Source of the DNA: Clostridium_AM tanneri
GTDB taxonomy: Bacteria; Bacillota; Clostridia; Clostridiales; Clostridiaceae
Length of the DNA stretch: 64,000 bases
NCBI RefSeq assembly: GCF_033659955.1
Contig: NZ_JARUJP010000001.1
Coordinates: forward strand, 248,001-312,000
Reading direction: 5' to 3'
A model generated the notes under the pieces. It searched no databases and was not told the origin of the DNA. It saw only the letters and a list, made by a program, of their open reading frames with translations. Below, in pieces: positions 1-8,724 of this stretch. Within the stretch, counting starts at the first letter, position 1; every line of letters begins with the position of its first letter. The position numbers were made by a program, and so were the translations under genes.

Positions 1-553
1 GTCTATACATTACACTGATGAACAGCTTGGAATTTTCTTTGATAAGCTAGATAAAGAAGGAATATTAAAAGATTCTGTAGTGGTTCTATATGGAGATCAC
101 TATGCTATTCCTAAGGAACAGATAAATCAGTTATCTACATTTTTAAATAAATCTTCCCTATCAGATATAGAGTGGGCTCAGCTTCAGAAGGTACCATTAA
201 TTATCCACTTCCCTAATGAATCTCCTAAGGGCGTAAATGACATCTATGCTGGCCAAATAGATATCTATCCGACACTATGTAATTTATTTAGTCTTCCAAA
301 TAAGGGCTTAATGGGTAGGGATTTATTTAACTCTAAAGAGGAAAAAGTAGTTTTTAGGGATGGTTCCTTTACTGATGGGAAGTATTACTATATGGCCCAA
401 ACTAACACCTACTACAACCTAACTACCTATGAAAAAGTAAGAGAAACAGAGATCTTAAAAAAGAAAAAAGATGATGTAATAAATCAGCTAGAGTATTCTG
501 ATGATATTTTAAAGCACAACCTGCTAAAAAAGTTTAAATCAGAAGATAAATAA
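1..553 (+). CDS. LTA synthase-like sulfatase, C-terminal part (5' end outside window)
   Basis: The open frame runs in from before base 1, so the first ATG/GTG-like codon at 80 is internal. About 183 C-terminal residues are present. The stretch YGDHYAI, preceded by a TDEQLG..FDKL segment, is the typical metal-binding Asp-His of alkaline-phosphatase-fold sulfatases of the LtaS/YfnI family, which polymerise glycerol phosphate on the outer face of the membrane. The later PLIIHFP and QIDIYPTL segments fit the same fold. The nucleophile threonine and the membrane segments lie upstream, outside the window. Family assignment is firm. Whether it makes lipoteichoic acid or is a related phosphoglycerol transferase cannot be told from this part. 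Confidence 0.85.
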   Translation, partial: SIHYTDEQLGIFFDKLDKEGILKDSVVVLYGDHYAIPKEQINQLSTFLNKSSLSDIEWAQLQKVPLIIHFPNESPKGVNDIYAGQIDIYPTLCNLFSLPNKGLMGRDLFNSKEEKVVFRDGSFTDGKYYYMAQTNTYYNLTTYEKVRETEILKKKKDDVINQLEYSDDILKHNLLKKFKSEDK

Positions 554-582
554 TAGCATAACAATAATATATAAACTTTTTT

Positions 583-616
583 GAAGCTTTCCCTCTATGG
601 ATAAGCTTCTTTTTAT
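583..616 (+). terminator. probable terminator after the sulfatase gene
   Basis: The arms GAAGCTT (583-589) and AAGCTTC (603-609) form a 7-bp stem followed by a T-rich run. It lies 30 bases after the stop codon. The stem is short, so the call is moderate. Confidence 0.5.
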
Positions 617-707
617 TTATATCACTTTATAAGCTAGTAGTGCATATCTATTTTTTATGATAATATCTTATTTGAATAAATAACTTAATGTAATGGCGGT
701 GTATTTT

Positions 708-1463
708 ATGACAATGAACTTAGTATTTTTATGTACAGCTGGATTTTTTGCAGCTCTTATTGATTCGATAGCAGGTGGTGGCGGCATTATAAGCGTTCCT
801 GCCTTCTTATTAGCAGGTGTTTCTCCTCATATAGCTTTAGGTACAAATAAATTTTCCTCTTCCTGTGCATCCTTTACCAGCTCAATTAAGTTTGCCCAAT
901 CAGGAAAAGTTGATTTTAAAATTTTAAAGTACTTAATTCCCTTTACTCTAGTTGGTGCTGTTCTTGGGGTAAATACGGTTTTGGCTATAGATACAAAATA
1001 CTTAAATACTATAGTACTTGTGCTTTTATTGTGCGTTGGAGCCTACAGTCTATTTTCAAAAACTATAGGTATGGAAGATAAGTTTGAATCTCTTAATAAA
1101 AAGAATATACTTCTAGGCATGGTCCTTGCACTATCTATGGGATTTTATGATGGTTTCTTCGGCCCTGGTACAGGCTCCTTTTTAATTTTTGGACTTATAT
1201 CTATTTACAGCTTTGACTTTGTACGAGCTGGCGGAAACGGAAAGGTCTTGAACTTTGTAAGTAATATTACTTCTTTAGTTGTTTTCGCAATTAATGGTTC
1301 TATTGATTATAAAATAGGTATACCTGTTGCAATATTTATGATACTTGGTGCAAGAGTTGGAACCAAAGTTGCTCTTTCCAAAGGTGCAAAACTTATGAAA
1401 CCAATCTTTGTAACTATGTCTCTAGCTGTAGCTGTAAAAATGTTATATGGAATGATTAACTAA
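708..1463 (+). CDS. TauE/SafE family membrane permease (first of two)
   Basis: The 251-residue, very hydrophobic protein has about eight membrane segments. The N-terminal repeat carries the family's glycine-rich DSIAGGGG stretch and a GTNKFSS segment, and the second half carries YDGFFGPGTGSF. This is the usual tandem-repeat signature of TauE/SafE (DUF81) permeases, linked to export of sulfite, sulfoacetate or other small organic anions. The longest frame starts at 693, but GGCGGTG at 696-702 sits 5 bases before ATG 708, so 708 is preferred. It stands alone with its own terminator. The substrate is unknown. A second, distantly related permease lies at 35.2-36.0 kb. Confidence 0.85.
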   Translation: MTMNLVFLCTAGFFAALIDSIAGGGGIISVPAFLLAGVSPHIALGTNKFSSSCASFTSSIKFAQSGKVDFKILKYLIPFTLVGAVLGVNTVLAIDTKYLNTIVLVLLLCVGAYSLFSKTIGMEDKFESLNKKNILLGMVLALSMGFYDGFFGPGTGSFLIFGLISIYSFDFVRAGGNGKVLNFVSNITSLVVFAINGSIDYKIGIPVAIFMILGARVGTKVALSKGAKLMKPIFVTMSLAVAVKMLYGMIN

Positions 1464-1478
1464 TGGTAAATATATTAT

Positions 1479-1520
1479 TAAAAAGTAAGGCAAATTGATA
1501 CATTTTCCTTACTTTTTATT
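1479..1520 (+). terminator. terminator after the TauE/SafE gene
   Basis: The arms 1479-1490 and 1507-1518 pair as a perfect 12-bp stem (TAAAAAGTAAGG with its complement), with T-rich sequence at its 3' end. It lies 15 bases after the stop codon. Confidence 0.75.
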
Positions 1521-1572
1521 ATAGTCATATATTTTCCCTTTGAGATTTAAATAAAAAAAGGATTTGCTAAAT

Positions 1573-1589
1573 AAATGTAGAATACATTT
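1573..1589. promoter_or_regulatory. small inverted repeat, possible operator
   Basis: AAATGTA-GAA-TACATTT is a perfect 7-bp inverted repeat, 55 bases before the start of the next gene. It could be a regulator site or chance in AT-rich DNA. No -10/-35 pair is clear around it. Confidence 0.25.
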
Positions 1590-1644
1590 CATGGCATGAG
1601 AAATATTAAATTATGTTAATTAAGACTTGAAGGGAGTTTTTACT

Positions 1645-2178
1645 ATGCTAAAAAGAGTTAAACTAAATATGGATCTTATCGAAGCTATGCTTTATTACTG
1701 GCAGGCTACTAATGACAGAGAGAAGGTTTCTGAAAAATACCTCAACGATGTAGCAGATATGGCTGGTCTTACACTTATTTATGATGAGGAATTCAATGAG
1801 GAATCTGTTCGTAAGGTACTAAGTGCTATAACAAATAGAGAACCTTTCTCGGCAGCTAATAAGAAAGAGGGAAGATTCTGGAACAACAATATGTGGATGA
1901 TGGAGGACCTAGGATACACTGATTTAATGGTTCAACCTCTAAAAAAGCTTAATATTGATACTGTTTTAGAAAAACTACAAAATACACCTCTTGGTGAAAA
2001 ATATGAAGAGCTAGAAGTTATAATATCTCCAATGCATCTAGACGAATATAAGATAGTAGATAATAAGTTAATTATAAACTTCTTTAGAGTGAAACCAAGT
2101 GATATAGATGATAATATTTTCGTAGATGGAAAGGAAATAAAAGAATATATCGAAGAAAAATTAAAGGAGCTGCTTTAG
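1645..2178 (+). CDS. conserved hypothetical protein, 177 aa, soluble
   Basis: I do not recognise the family. The protein is soluble, with no signal peptide or membrane segment. It is rich in acidic and aromatic residues (a WNNNMWMMEDLGY stretch about residues 80-92) and ends in a helical KEIKEYIEEKLKELL tail. Start: the longest frame begins at a TTG at 1627, but AAGGGAG (1630-1636) is 8 bases before ATG 1645. It is a single-gene unit closed by the terminator at 2231. Codon use looks like its neighbours, so it is probably native and real. Confidence 0.75.
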   Translation: MLKRVKLNMDLIEAMLYYWQATNDREKVSEKYLNDVADMAGLTLIYDEEFNEESVRKVLSAITNREPFSAANKKEGRFWNNNMWMMEDLGYTDLMVQPLKKLNIDTVLEKLQNTPLGEKYEELEVIISPMHLDEYKIVDNKLIINFFRVKPSDIDDNIFVDGKEIKEYIEEKLKELL

Positions 2179-2230
2179 TTTTTTAACCTTTATCCAAAAC
2201 CTTATTCTATGAATATAAAATCAACATTAA

Positions 2231-2266
2231 ACAAAATCCCCTGAAGAATCCTTCAGGGGATTTTGT
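2231..2266 (+). terminator. strong terminator hairpin
   Basis: A perfect 16-bp stem (2231-2246 with 2251-2266) has a 4-base loop. Its A-rich 5' arm and T-rich 3' arm make it work in either direction. It closes the 1645-2178 unit. Confidence 0.85.
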
Positions 2267-2363
2267 TTAGAAAATTCCTACTTCATTGAATAATCCCTGT
2301 GTGAAAAAGCCTTTTTGTTGTATAATTGTTGTTGGGGAATATAAATATATTGGGGGGAAAGTT

Positions 2364-2999
2364 ATGGATGTAATACTAGATTTTCAATTTAAGTTGGACA
2401 AAGGTATTGTAATAAACACCTTAAAATCCTATTGCGAGTTTATAACTGATGAAGAAATAGATTCTATGTATAATAACTTATTGCCTGTACTCTATGATTC
2501 AGTGCAACCTGCTGCTATTTTTACAATAGAACAAAAGGGAGAAGACTTTAAATTTGATGTAATTCAAGATTGTAAGCATATAGTTTATTGTGTTATTACT
2601 ATGGGCGATAAAGTTACAGAGCAGGTTAACCAATTATTTTCCTATGGGAGAATGAAGGATGGTATGGTACTAGACGCTATGGCTACTTCATATTTGTTTG
2701 AACTTAGCTATCAACTTTTTAAAGAAATTTATGAAAAATGTAATAAACTAGGACTAGGTCTCAGCTGCAGAATTGCACCAGGTGATGGAGAAATACCTTT
2801 ATGGTATCAAAAAAACATATTAGGTAAACTAGATGCAGAAAACTTTCTAGGTATCACTATGGTAGATGACTGTATGCTATCATCTGTAAGGAGTATGGCT
2901 TATATATATGGAGCAGACGAAAAAAGAGAGTCCAATAAGAAGGATCATGATTGCAGTAAATGCAATAATAGGGATTATTGCAGTATGAAAAAGATATAA
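2364..2999 (+). CDS. corrinoid / B12-dependent methionine synthase activation-type protein
   Basis: The 211-residue protein resembles the stand-alone activation domain of cobalamin-dependent methionine synthase. That domain presents an electron donor to inactive cob(II)alamin and S-adenosylmethionine to remethylate it. The region SYLFELSYQLFKEIYEKCN then LSCRIAPGDGEIPLWYQ matches the family's conserved R-x3-GYG-like substrate loop region in position, and VDDCMLSSVRSMAYIYGA is a typical closing segment. The C-terminus adds a cysteine cluster (HDCSKCNNRDYC), seen in clostridial members and suggestive of a metal or iron-sulfur site (inference). ATG 2364 follows GGGGGGAAAG. An upstream in-frame ATG at 2286 lacks a binding site. 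It forms an operon with the LysO genes 14 bases downstream. Confidence 0.7.
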   Translation: MDVILDFQFKLDKGIVINTLKSYCEFITDEEIDSMYNNLLPVLYDSVQPAAIFTIEQKGEDFKFDVIQDCKHIVYCVITMGDKVTEQVNQLFSYGRMKDGMVLDAMATSYLFELSYQLFKEIYEKCNKLGLGLSCRIAPGDGEIPLWYQKNILGKLDAENFLGITMVDDCMLSSVRSMAYIYGADEKRESNKKDHDCSKCNNRDYCSMKKI

Positions 3000-3013
3000 G
3001 GAGGACTATATTT

Positions 3014-3298
3014 ATGTGGGCAATTATTATTTCCCTATGCATTGGTGCAGCTATTGGATATTTTATAAATTTATCAGATAAACAAAAAAACTATAATAGC
3101 AAGCTTCAACAAATAGGAGTTGTCTTTCTCTTGTTCTGTATGGGTGCATCTGCTGGTGCTAATAAATCCATTGTAAATAACCTAAAAAATATAGGTCAAA
3201 TATCAGTAACTTTTGCAGTTTTGACCTCTATATTCAGCATTATATTAGTGTTTTTTATCACTTCACGTTTTATGAAAGTGAGGGAGAATAATGACTAA
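3014..3298 (+). CDS. lysO: LysO-type lysine exporter, N-terminal half (split gene)
   Basis: The 94 residues have three membrane segments and GAAIGYFINL at the N-terminus. They correspond to the first third of the single-chain LysO/YbjE lysine exporter (about 299 aa in E. coli). Together with the next gene the total is 292 aa, so the exporter is encoded as two chains rather than truncated. AAGGAGG at 2998-3004 sets ATG 3014. The stop overlaps the next start as ATGACTAA, so the two halves should be translationally coupled and assemble in the membrane. The substrate is taken from the family. Confidence 0.7.
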   Translation: MWAIIISLCIGAAIGYFINLSDKQKNYNSKLQQIGVVFLLFCMGASAGANKSIVNNLKNIGQISVTFAVLTSIFSIILVFFITSRFMKVRENND

Positions 3299-3887
3299 AA
3301 TCATACTAGTTGCAGTTACCTTAGGAATGCTCTGTGGATACTTATTGCTGCCTGAAAGTTTTATTGGTAACTTGAATACTTTATCTACTATAGCATTAAA
3401 CTTTTTGATACTTTCTGTGGGAATAGACGTTGGTTCAAATAAAAACCTTCTTAGTGACTTAAAAAAGAATGGTATTGGAATTATACTAATACCAATATGT
3501 ATAGTGCTAGGAAGTCTTGTAGGTGGGCTTATGACCGCACTTATTTATGGCCTTCCTCTAAAATCCAGTTTATCTATAGCTTCAGGCTTTGGATGGTATA
3601 GTCTTTCTGGAATACTACTTACAAACCTTGAAAATGCACAGGTAGGAACTATAGCTTTTCTTACAAATGTTTTTAGAGAGCTTATAGCTGTGATATTGAT
3701 TCCTATATTGGCTACTAAACTTAATCACTATACTGCCATAGCTCCTGCTGGAGCTACCTCTATGGATACTACGCTGCCTCTAATAGCAAAAGCAACTACG
3801 CCTCAAATCGCAGTGGTCTCCTTTCTAAACGGAGCAATATTGACTTCTTTAGTTCCTATTTTAATAACATTTTTTTATACATTATAA
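3291..3887 (+). CDS. lysO: LysO-type lysine exporter, C-terminal half (split gene)
   Basis: The 198 residues have about six membrane segments and the family core: SVGIDVGSN, SGFGWYSLSG and PAGATSMDTTLP. These motifs are the conserved pore region of LysO (YbjE, formerly DUF340), which exports lysine and thialysine. The gene overlaps the preceding half by 8 bases. The pair lies in one operon with the corrinoid-activation protein. No obvious biochemical link is visible. The unit ends at the bidirectional hairpin at 3894. Confidence 0.75.
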   Translation: MTKIILVAVTLGMLCGYLLLPESFIGNLNTLSTIALNFLILSVGIDVGSNKNLLSDLKKNGIGIILIPICIVLGSLVGGLMTALIYGLPLKSSLSIASGFGWYSLSGILLTNLENAQVGTIAFLTNVFRELIAVILIPILATKLNHYTAIAPAGATSMDTTLPLIAKATTPQIAVVSFLNGAILTSLVPILITFFYTL

Positions 3888-3893
3888 ACAAAA

Positions 3894-3928
3894 AACAGAG
3901 AGAAGACATATAGGTACTTCTCTCTGTT
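3894..3928. terminator. bidirectional terminator between convergent genes
   Basis: A perfect 12-bp stem (3894-3905 with 3917-3928, AACAGAGAGAAG and complement) lies between the lysO pair and yjeM. On the minus strand it is followed by a run of T, so it is strongest for yjeM. Confidence 0.8.
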
Positions 3929-3933
3929 CTTCT

Positions 3934-5451
3934 TTATGCTACTTTATCTTTTCTCTGTCCAGCAGTTTTCTTTTCATATCTTGAATACATTATTAACGCA
4001 ACAATTGTAAAGAATAGTGGTCCAGCAATCATCCATATTGTAGAGCTCATGTCGCCTCTTGTTGCCGGTTCTATTATTGTAAAGAAGTTAGCAAAAGCTA
4101 CTGTAAAAGTAACTATTATTGATGCAGTTAAAGCACTACCATAACTTTTGTAAACTTCAAAAGGCTTTATAATTTCTTTTTTCTTCTTAAATTGTGCAAA
4201 GGCTCCAGATAAGAAAAGATATGGTATTGTCATTGCTACGTTAGTCATTAAAACTAATTTTGAGAAGAATTGAGCTGCTCCTTCTCCTCCAAAGGATACC
4301 AATAGTATAAAAACTATAACAGTTATACATTGAATCCACATAGCATTTTTAGGCATTCCATTTTCAACTATTCCCATTTTTCCAGGCCATAACTCAGCTG
4401 GAGTACCTTCTATTAATTGTTTTAATGGAGCATAAGATAGTGTAAAGAATGCTCCTGTTAACGCTAAGAACATTGATACTCCTACAAATCTAGCTACCCA
4501 AGCACCTAAAGTAAGAGCAGCAGCTTCGCCTAATCCAAATCCTAACCCTAACTGATATCCTAAGTTTTGCATTACTACATATGCAACGTTACCCATGTGT
4601 ACTCCTTTTACAGATAGTACTTGACTCCAGTTAGTGAATATACCACATAGGAATATACCTACTGAATAACCTATAGAAATAACTATTGCAGCAAAGGTAA
4701 CTCCCTTAGGGAATGTAACTTCTGCATTTTCAGTTTGGTCTACTAATCCACCAACAACTTCTATACCGCCATAAGCAAATATAGCAAAAACTAGGAATGA
4801 CAATACTCCAAAGCCAGTTTGATAGGATGGATTAGGTGATTGTATAAAAGATGTTGCAGAAACAACAGGTTCTGCTAATTTACCACCACTTGTTATCAAT
4901 ACTATTATTGCTCCTATTATTAACACTACATTTAATAACGTAACAGCAGTTCCTCCTACAGAAGTAACTTTAGTTATCTTCTCTAATCCTCTAGATGCAG
5001 TAAATGTAACTAATATAATCCATAGTACACCTAGTAAACCTAAAGTTTGTGTTGAATTTAATCCAGGTATAGCCCAAGCTGCAGTTGTGTCTCTTCCGAA
5101 TATACCATTTGATAGCGGAATCCAAATAGAAGAACATATGTTAACCATCCAAATTATGTAGGATGCAAACCACATGAATGTACCTATAAAGGCATATTTA
5201 GGTCCTACAGACTTTTCCATCCATGAGTAAATTCCACCCTTTTCATTTTTAAATGCTGCACCATATTCAGCCATCATAAAGGCATATGGAATAAAGAAGG
5301 CTATTCCAGATATGATATACCAAGGAATAGCAGCATAGCCCATTAAGTAAAAGGATCTAGGCATATTTGCAAATCCAAATACTGAAGTAAAAATCATTAA
5401 AACCAATGATACCATAGTCAATTTTTTATTATTATTTGTATTTGATGACAT
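3934..5451 (-). CDS. yjeM: YjeM-type glutamate/GABA-family amino acid permease
   Basis: The 505-residue APC-superfamily transporter has about 12 membrane segments. It closely follows E. coli YjeM along its length: LVLMIFTSVFGFAN at the N-terminus, then PWYI, GGIYSWM, VGPKYAFIGTFMWF, FAIFAYGGIEVVGGLVD and LVSFGGEGAAQFF. YjeM belongs to the glutamate/GABA exchanger group, but its substrate is not established. Start ATG 5451 has GAGGAGGAAG 5 bases upstream. It is transcribed alone toward the 3894 terminator. A perfect 16-bp palindrome lies just upstream. Confidence 0.85.
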   Translation of the reverse strand: MSSNTNNNKKLTMVSLVLMIFTSVFGFANMPRSFYLMGYAAIPWYIISGIAFFIPYAFMMAEYGAAFKNEKGGIYSWMEKSVGPKYAFIGTFMWFASYIIWMVNICSSIWIPLSNGIFGRDTTAAWAIPGLNSTQTLGLLGVLWIILVTFTASRGLEKITKVTSVGGTAVTLLNVVLIIGAIIVLITSGGKLAEPVVSATSFIQSPNPSYQTGFGVLSFLVFAIFAYGGIEVVGGLVDQTENAEVTFPKGVTFAAIVISIGYSVGIFLCGIFTNWSQVLSVKGVHMGNVAYVVMQNLGYQLGLGFGLGEAAALTLGAWVARFVGVSMFLALTGAFFTLSYAPLKQLIEGTPAELWPGKMGIVENGMPKNAMWIQCITVIVFILLVSFGGEGAAQFFSKLVLMTNVAMTIPYLFLSGAFAQFKKKKEIIKPFEVYKSYGSALTASIIVTFTVAFANFFTIIEPATRGDMSSTIWMIAGPLFFTIVALIMYSRYEKKTAGQRKDKVA

Positions 5452-5486
5452 TCAGCTTCCTCCTCATCAAAAATATTTTGTTTAAA

Positions 5487-5502
5487 TTTGTCAATTGACA
5501 AA
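5487..5502. promoter_or_regulatory. 16-bp perfect palindrome upstream of yjeM
   Basis: TTTGTCAATTGACAAA lies 36 bases upstream of the yjeM start and contains TTGACA on both strands. It could be an operator. As a -35 box it would place the transcript start in the ribosome binding site, so the promoter reading is unlikely. The rest of the gap 5503-5731 is AT-rich with nothing else recognisable. Confidence 0.35.
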
Positions 5503-5731
5503 CCTTATTATAAACCATTGTTAAAGATTTTACAACATTTTAAGTTAAAGTTTTATGTTTTGCGACATTTTACCTATCTATGCTTTGTATTTTTCAAATA
5601 AACACTTCTTTTTGTTTAAAAAATATCATTCAATCATTATATTTTTTAACAATTATATATTAAAATGCCCTAAATTATATAAATTCATGTATTTGTTTTG
5701 ATAGTTAAATATGCCAATAGAATAAATTTAA

Positions 5732-5760
5732 TAAGCTCTGGAGAGTTTCTCCAGAGCTTA
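5732..5760 (-). terminator. terminator of the small membrane protein gene
   Basis: A perfect 13-bp stem (5732-5744 with 5748-5760, TAAGCTCTGGAGA and complement) has a 3-base loop, directly after the stop codon of the gene at 5766-6080. On the minus strand an A/T-rich tail follows. Confidence 0.75.
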
Positions 5761-5765
5761 CGGAA

Positions 5766-6080
5766 TTATCTTTTTCGTATAAATTTTTTATATACAAGAT
5801 CTGCTGTTATTGCTAAAAGCAAGAAAGCAGAAAGTAATATTTGCAGCTTATCTCCTAATGCTGGACTAAAATAGGCTGCTGTCTGAATTATTAACAAAAC
5901 ACTTCCTGTTATAATAAGAAAATTTATTTTAAAACTAATATATTTTTTATCTACTCCTTTTGCATCTAGCATAAGCTTCTTTCTAACAGATTTACTATAT
6001 TTCATTCCTATTCCTTGAATAACACCTGTAAGTCCTAAAAGGGTCATTAAACTATTCATTAAACTAGCATTTGCATCCAT
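5766..6080 (-). CDS. small membrane protein of unknown function, 104 aa
   Basis: I do not recognise the family. Three hydrophobic segments are visible (about residues 10-25, 50-68 and 75-92), with a basic loop KYSKSVRKKLMLDAKG between the first two and a basic KKFIRKR tail. The longest frame starts at a TTG at 6086, but GGAGGT at 6087-6092 is spaced for ATG 6080. It has its own terminator. It stands between two unrelated genes. Confidence 0.65.
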   Translation of the reverse strand: MDANASLMNSLMTLLGLTGVIQGIGMKYSKSVRKKLMLDAKGVDKKYISFKINFLIITGSVLLIIQTAAYFSPALGDKLQILLSAFLLLAITADLVYKKFIRKR

Positions 6081-6296
6081 CCCCAAACCTCCGCTTCTAG
6101 AAATTAATAAAAATAATTGATAATAACTTACTAAAAATTATAACATGTATAGAGGAAAATTTCAAAATTTTTTGTATAATCCAAGTGTCCACTAATTATT
6201 CTGCCAGTAATAACTATACTTATATTTGAATTTAACTATTTACAATGTTATTATTTATTTATAAATTTACTACAAAGTTGAAAAGGAAGTGATTTT

Positions 6297-7193
6297 ATGA
6301 ACTTGAGCAAAATTAAAGGAAATACTTACTATATAGATGCCGCTACAAATTCTGGTATCTTTGTATTTAAAAATAAGAACTGTCTTATAATTGACACTGG
6401 CTCAAATAATACAGAGGCAAGAAAAGTAGAGCAGGCTATCCAGGAAAATAACCTTCATCCTAAATACATTATAAATACTCATAACCACTTAGATCACTGT
6501 GGTGGAAATCACTATTTTCAAAAAAATTACCCTGGCTGTCTAGTATATACTTCCTTAAGGGAAAAACTCTTCATGGAGAATCAAGAACTTCAACCTTCTA
6601 TTCTGTCTTCTTCTTCCCCTATGAAGTCCATTGCCAGCAGCAATAAACCTATTAATGTAGATTTTATTCTTGATTATGGTATAAATAAAATTAACGATGA
6701 AAAGTTTGAAATAATCCCTTTAAAAGGTCACTCAATAGAACAAATAGGAATAATCACACCTGAAAAAGTTTGTTTTCTTGGTGATTCAATATTTAGTGAA
6801 GAAATATTAGAAAAATACTCATTTCCATACCTTTACAATATAGACGAGAGTATTAATACCTTAAATAGAATTAAAGAACTTGATGCTGACTACTTTGTCA
6901 TTAGTCATTCCAGCTCTATTTTAAATAGGGAGCAAATTATATCTCTTTCAGATAAAAATTTGGAGAATATAAAAAGATATGAAAAACAAATTTTAGATCT
7001 TTTAGACCAACCCTTAACTCGTGAAGATATATTAGAAAACATAACTATACTAAATGATTTATCTCTTAATTTTTACCAGTATCATTTAAACTTTGCTGGT
7101 GTTTCTGCTTTCATAGCCTATCTCTACTCAAAAGATCTAATCAATTACTCAATAGAGGACGGAAAACTGTATTATTATAAAAAGTCAGAGTAG
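6297..7193 (+). CDS. metallo-beta-lactamase-fold hydrolase
   Basis: The 298-residue soluble enzyme has the metal-binding motif THNHLDH at residues 61-67, then GHSIEQIG, the bridging aspartate in FLGDSIF and a final His in VISHSS. These are the five ligand sites of a two-zinc MBL-fold hydrolase. The substrate is not predictable; glyoxalase-II-like or lactonase-like thioester or ester hydrolysis are common for stand-alone members. The C-terminal 100 residues are helical and resemble the winged-helix-like tail found in several such proteins. AAGGAAGTGA sets ATG 6297. It is a single gene. Confidence 0.8.
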   Translation: MNLSKIKGNTYYIDAATNSGIFVFKNKNCLIIDTGSNNTEARKVEQAIQENNLHPKYIINTHNHLDHCGGNHYFQKNYPGCLVYTSLREKLFMENQELQPSILSSSSPMKSIASSNKPINVDFILDYGINKINDEKFEIIPLKGHSIEQIGIITPEKVCFLGDSIFSEEILEKYSFPYLYNIDESINTLNRIKELDADYFVISHSSSILNREQIISLSDKNLENIKRYEKQILDLLDQPLTREDILENITILNDLSLNFYQYHLNFAGVSAFIAYLYSKDLINYSIEDGKLYYYKKSE

Positions 7194-7228
7194 TTAAAGT
7201 ATCATTAATTTGTTAACATAGGATAAAA

Positions 7229-7260
7229 GAGCACTTCCACATTGTTTTGCAGAAGTGCTC
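7229..7260 (-). terminator. terminator between convergent MBL hydrolase and permease genes
   Basis: A 9-bp stem, GAGCACTTC (7229-7237) with GAAGTGCTC (7252-7260), has a 14-base loop. The minus strand continues TTTTAT, so it chiefly serves the permease. Confidence 0.6.
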
Positions 7261-7299
7261 AAAACTTTACTATTACAAATTTACAGTTACTTTATAAGA

Positions 7300-8724
7300 T
7301 TATTTAGTTCCTGTTTCTTCTTCAAAATTCATTAAGCTATGGCTCTTACCATAAGCAAAGTATACAATAAATCCAAGTGCTATCCAAATTACAAATACCA
7401 TCTTTGTGAAGTTAGGTAAGTTGTATATTAAGTATAGACAGAAGATTATTGCAATTACCGGAGTAACAGGTGCTCCTGGACATTTAAATGGTCTATTGAA
7501 ATCTGGCATCTTCTTTCTAAGAACTATAACTGATGCTGAAACTACACAGAAGGCTGCAAGTGTTCCTATATTTGTCATTTCTGCAAGTTTTCCAATTTGA
7601 ACAAAGCCTGAAAGCACCATTGTCATAACACCAACAAGTAATGTACTCTTTACAGGTGTTCCAAACTTTGGATGAACTTCTGCAAAAACAGTTGGTAATA
7701 ATCCATCTCTTGATAGTGAGAAAAGTAAACGAGTTGAACCGAATGTCATAACAAGTAAAACTGAAGTTATACCACATACTGCTCCAACAGATACCAATGC
7801 TGATCCCCAGTTAATTCCTACCTGCGCTAACGCATAAGCAACTGGAGCTGCATTATTATGATATTGTGCATATGGAACCATACCAGTTAATATAGCTGAA
7901 ACTATAATGTATAAAACTGTACATACTAAAAGTGATCCAACTATACCTATAGGTAAATCTCTTTGAGGATTCTTAACTTCCTCTGCTGCCGTTGAAACTG
8001 CGTCAAATCCGATATAAGCGAAGAATATGATTGCTGCACCCTTAAATACGCCACTAACTCCATATGGGAAGAATGGGTTCCAGTTAGCTGGGTTAACATG
8101 TCCTACACCAAGTGCTATAAATATAATAACTACTGCTAGTTTAATTACAACTAGTATATTATTTAACTTAGCACTTTCACTAACGCCTCTTAAAAGGAAT
8201 AATGTAATAATAAATAGAATTATAACCGATGGTAAGTTTACAATACCTCCATTTTGTCCTGGTGGATTACATAATGCTGCAGGAACATTTATTCCTCCTG
8301 CTTTAAGTAATGATACAATATAACCTGACCAACCAACTGCAACTGCCGCAACGGCAACTACATATTCTAGTACAAGGTCCCATCCTATGATCCATGCCCA
8401 AATTTCCCCAAGTCCAACATACCCGAAGGTATAAGCACTACCGGCTACTGGGATCATAGCTGCAAGCTCAGCATAACATAGCGCTGCAAAAGAACAAGCA
8501 ATACCTGAAAATACAAATGATAATACCAATGCTGGTCCAGCATAGTCTGCTGCAGCAACCCCTGTAAGAACGAAGATACCTGTACCAATTATAGCTCCTA
8601 TACCAAGCATGGTAAGCTCGAATGCTCCAAGAACCTTTTTAAGCCCTTTTCCTTTACTTGCTGTCTGAGCCAACAGACCTTCAATCGACTTGGTCCTGAA
8701 GATAGATTTGTTGTTACTAGCCAT
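7300..8724 (-). CDS. APC-family amino acid permease (YfnA/YhdG, cationic amino acid type)
   Basis: The 474-residue transporter has about 12 membrane segments. MLGIGAIIGTGIFVLTG is the substrate and first-helix motif of the CAT-type APC carriers. SAYTFGYVGLGEIWAWIIGWDL and FFAYIGFDAVSTAAEEVKNPQRDLP are equally typical. It is close to Bacillus YfnA/YhdG and Geobacillus ApcT. It takes up amino acids by proton symport; branched-chain or cationic substrates are both possible. GAGAGGAGTG precedes ATG 8724. It is transcribed alone. Confidence 0.85.
   Translation of the reverse strand: MASNNKSIFRTKSIEGLLAQTASKGKGLKKVLGAFELTMLGIGAIIGTGIFVLTGVAAADYAGPALVLSFVFSGIACSFAALCYAELAAMIPVAGSAYTFGYVGLGEIWAWIIGWDLVLEYVVAVAAVAVGWSGYIVSLLKAGGINVPAALCNPPGQNGGIVNLPSVIILFIITLFLLRGVSESAKLNNILVVIKLAVVIIFIALGVGHVNPANWNPFFPYGVSGVFKGAAIIFFAYIGFDAVSTAAEEVKNPQRDLPIGIVGSLLVCTVLYIIVSAILTGMVPYAQYHNNAAPVAYALAQVGINWGSALVSVGAVCGITSVLLVMTFGSTRLLFSLSRDGLLPTVFAEVHPKFGTPVKSTLLVGVMTMVLSGFVQIGKLAEMTNIGTLAAFCVVSASVIVLRKKMPDFNRPFKCPGAPVTPVIAIIFCLYLIYNLPNFTKMVFVIWIALGFIVYFAYGKSHSLMNFEEETGTK

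Noticed and set aside
2321..2326. TATAAT as the -10 of a promoter for the corrinoid-activation operon
   Set aside because: No acceptable -35 is found 16-18 bases upstream, so it is not listed as a promoter.
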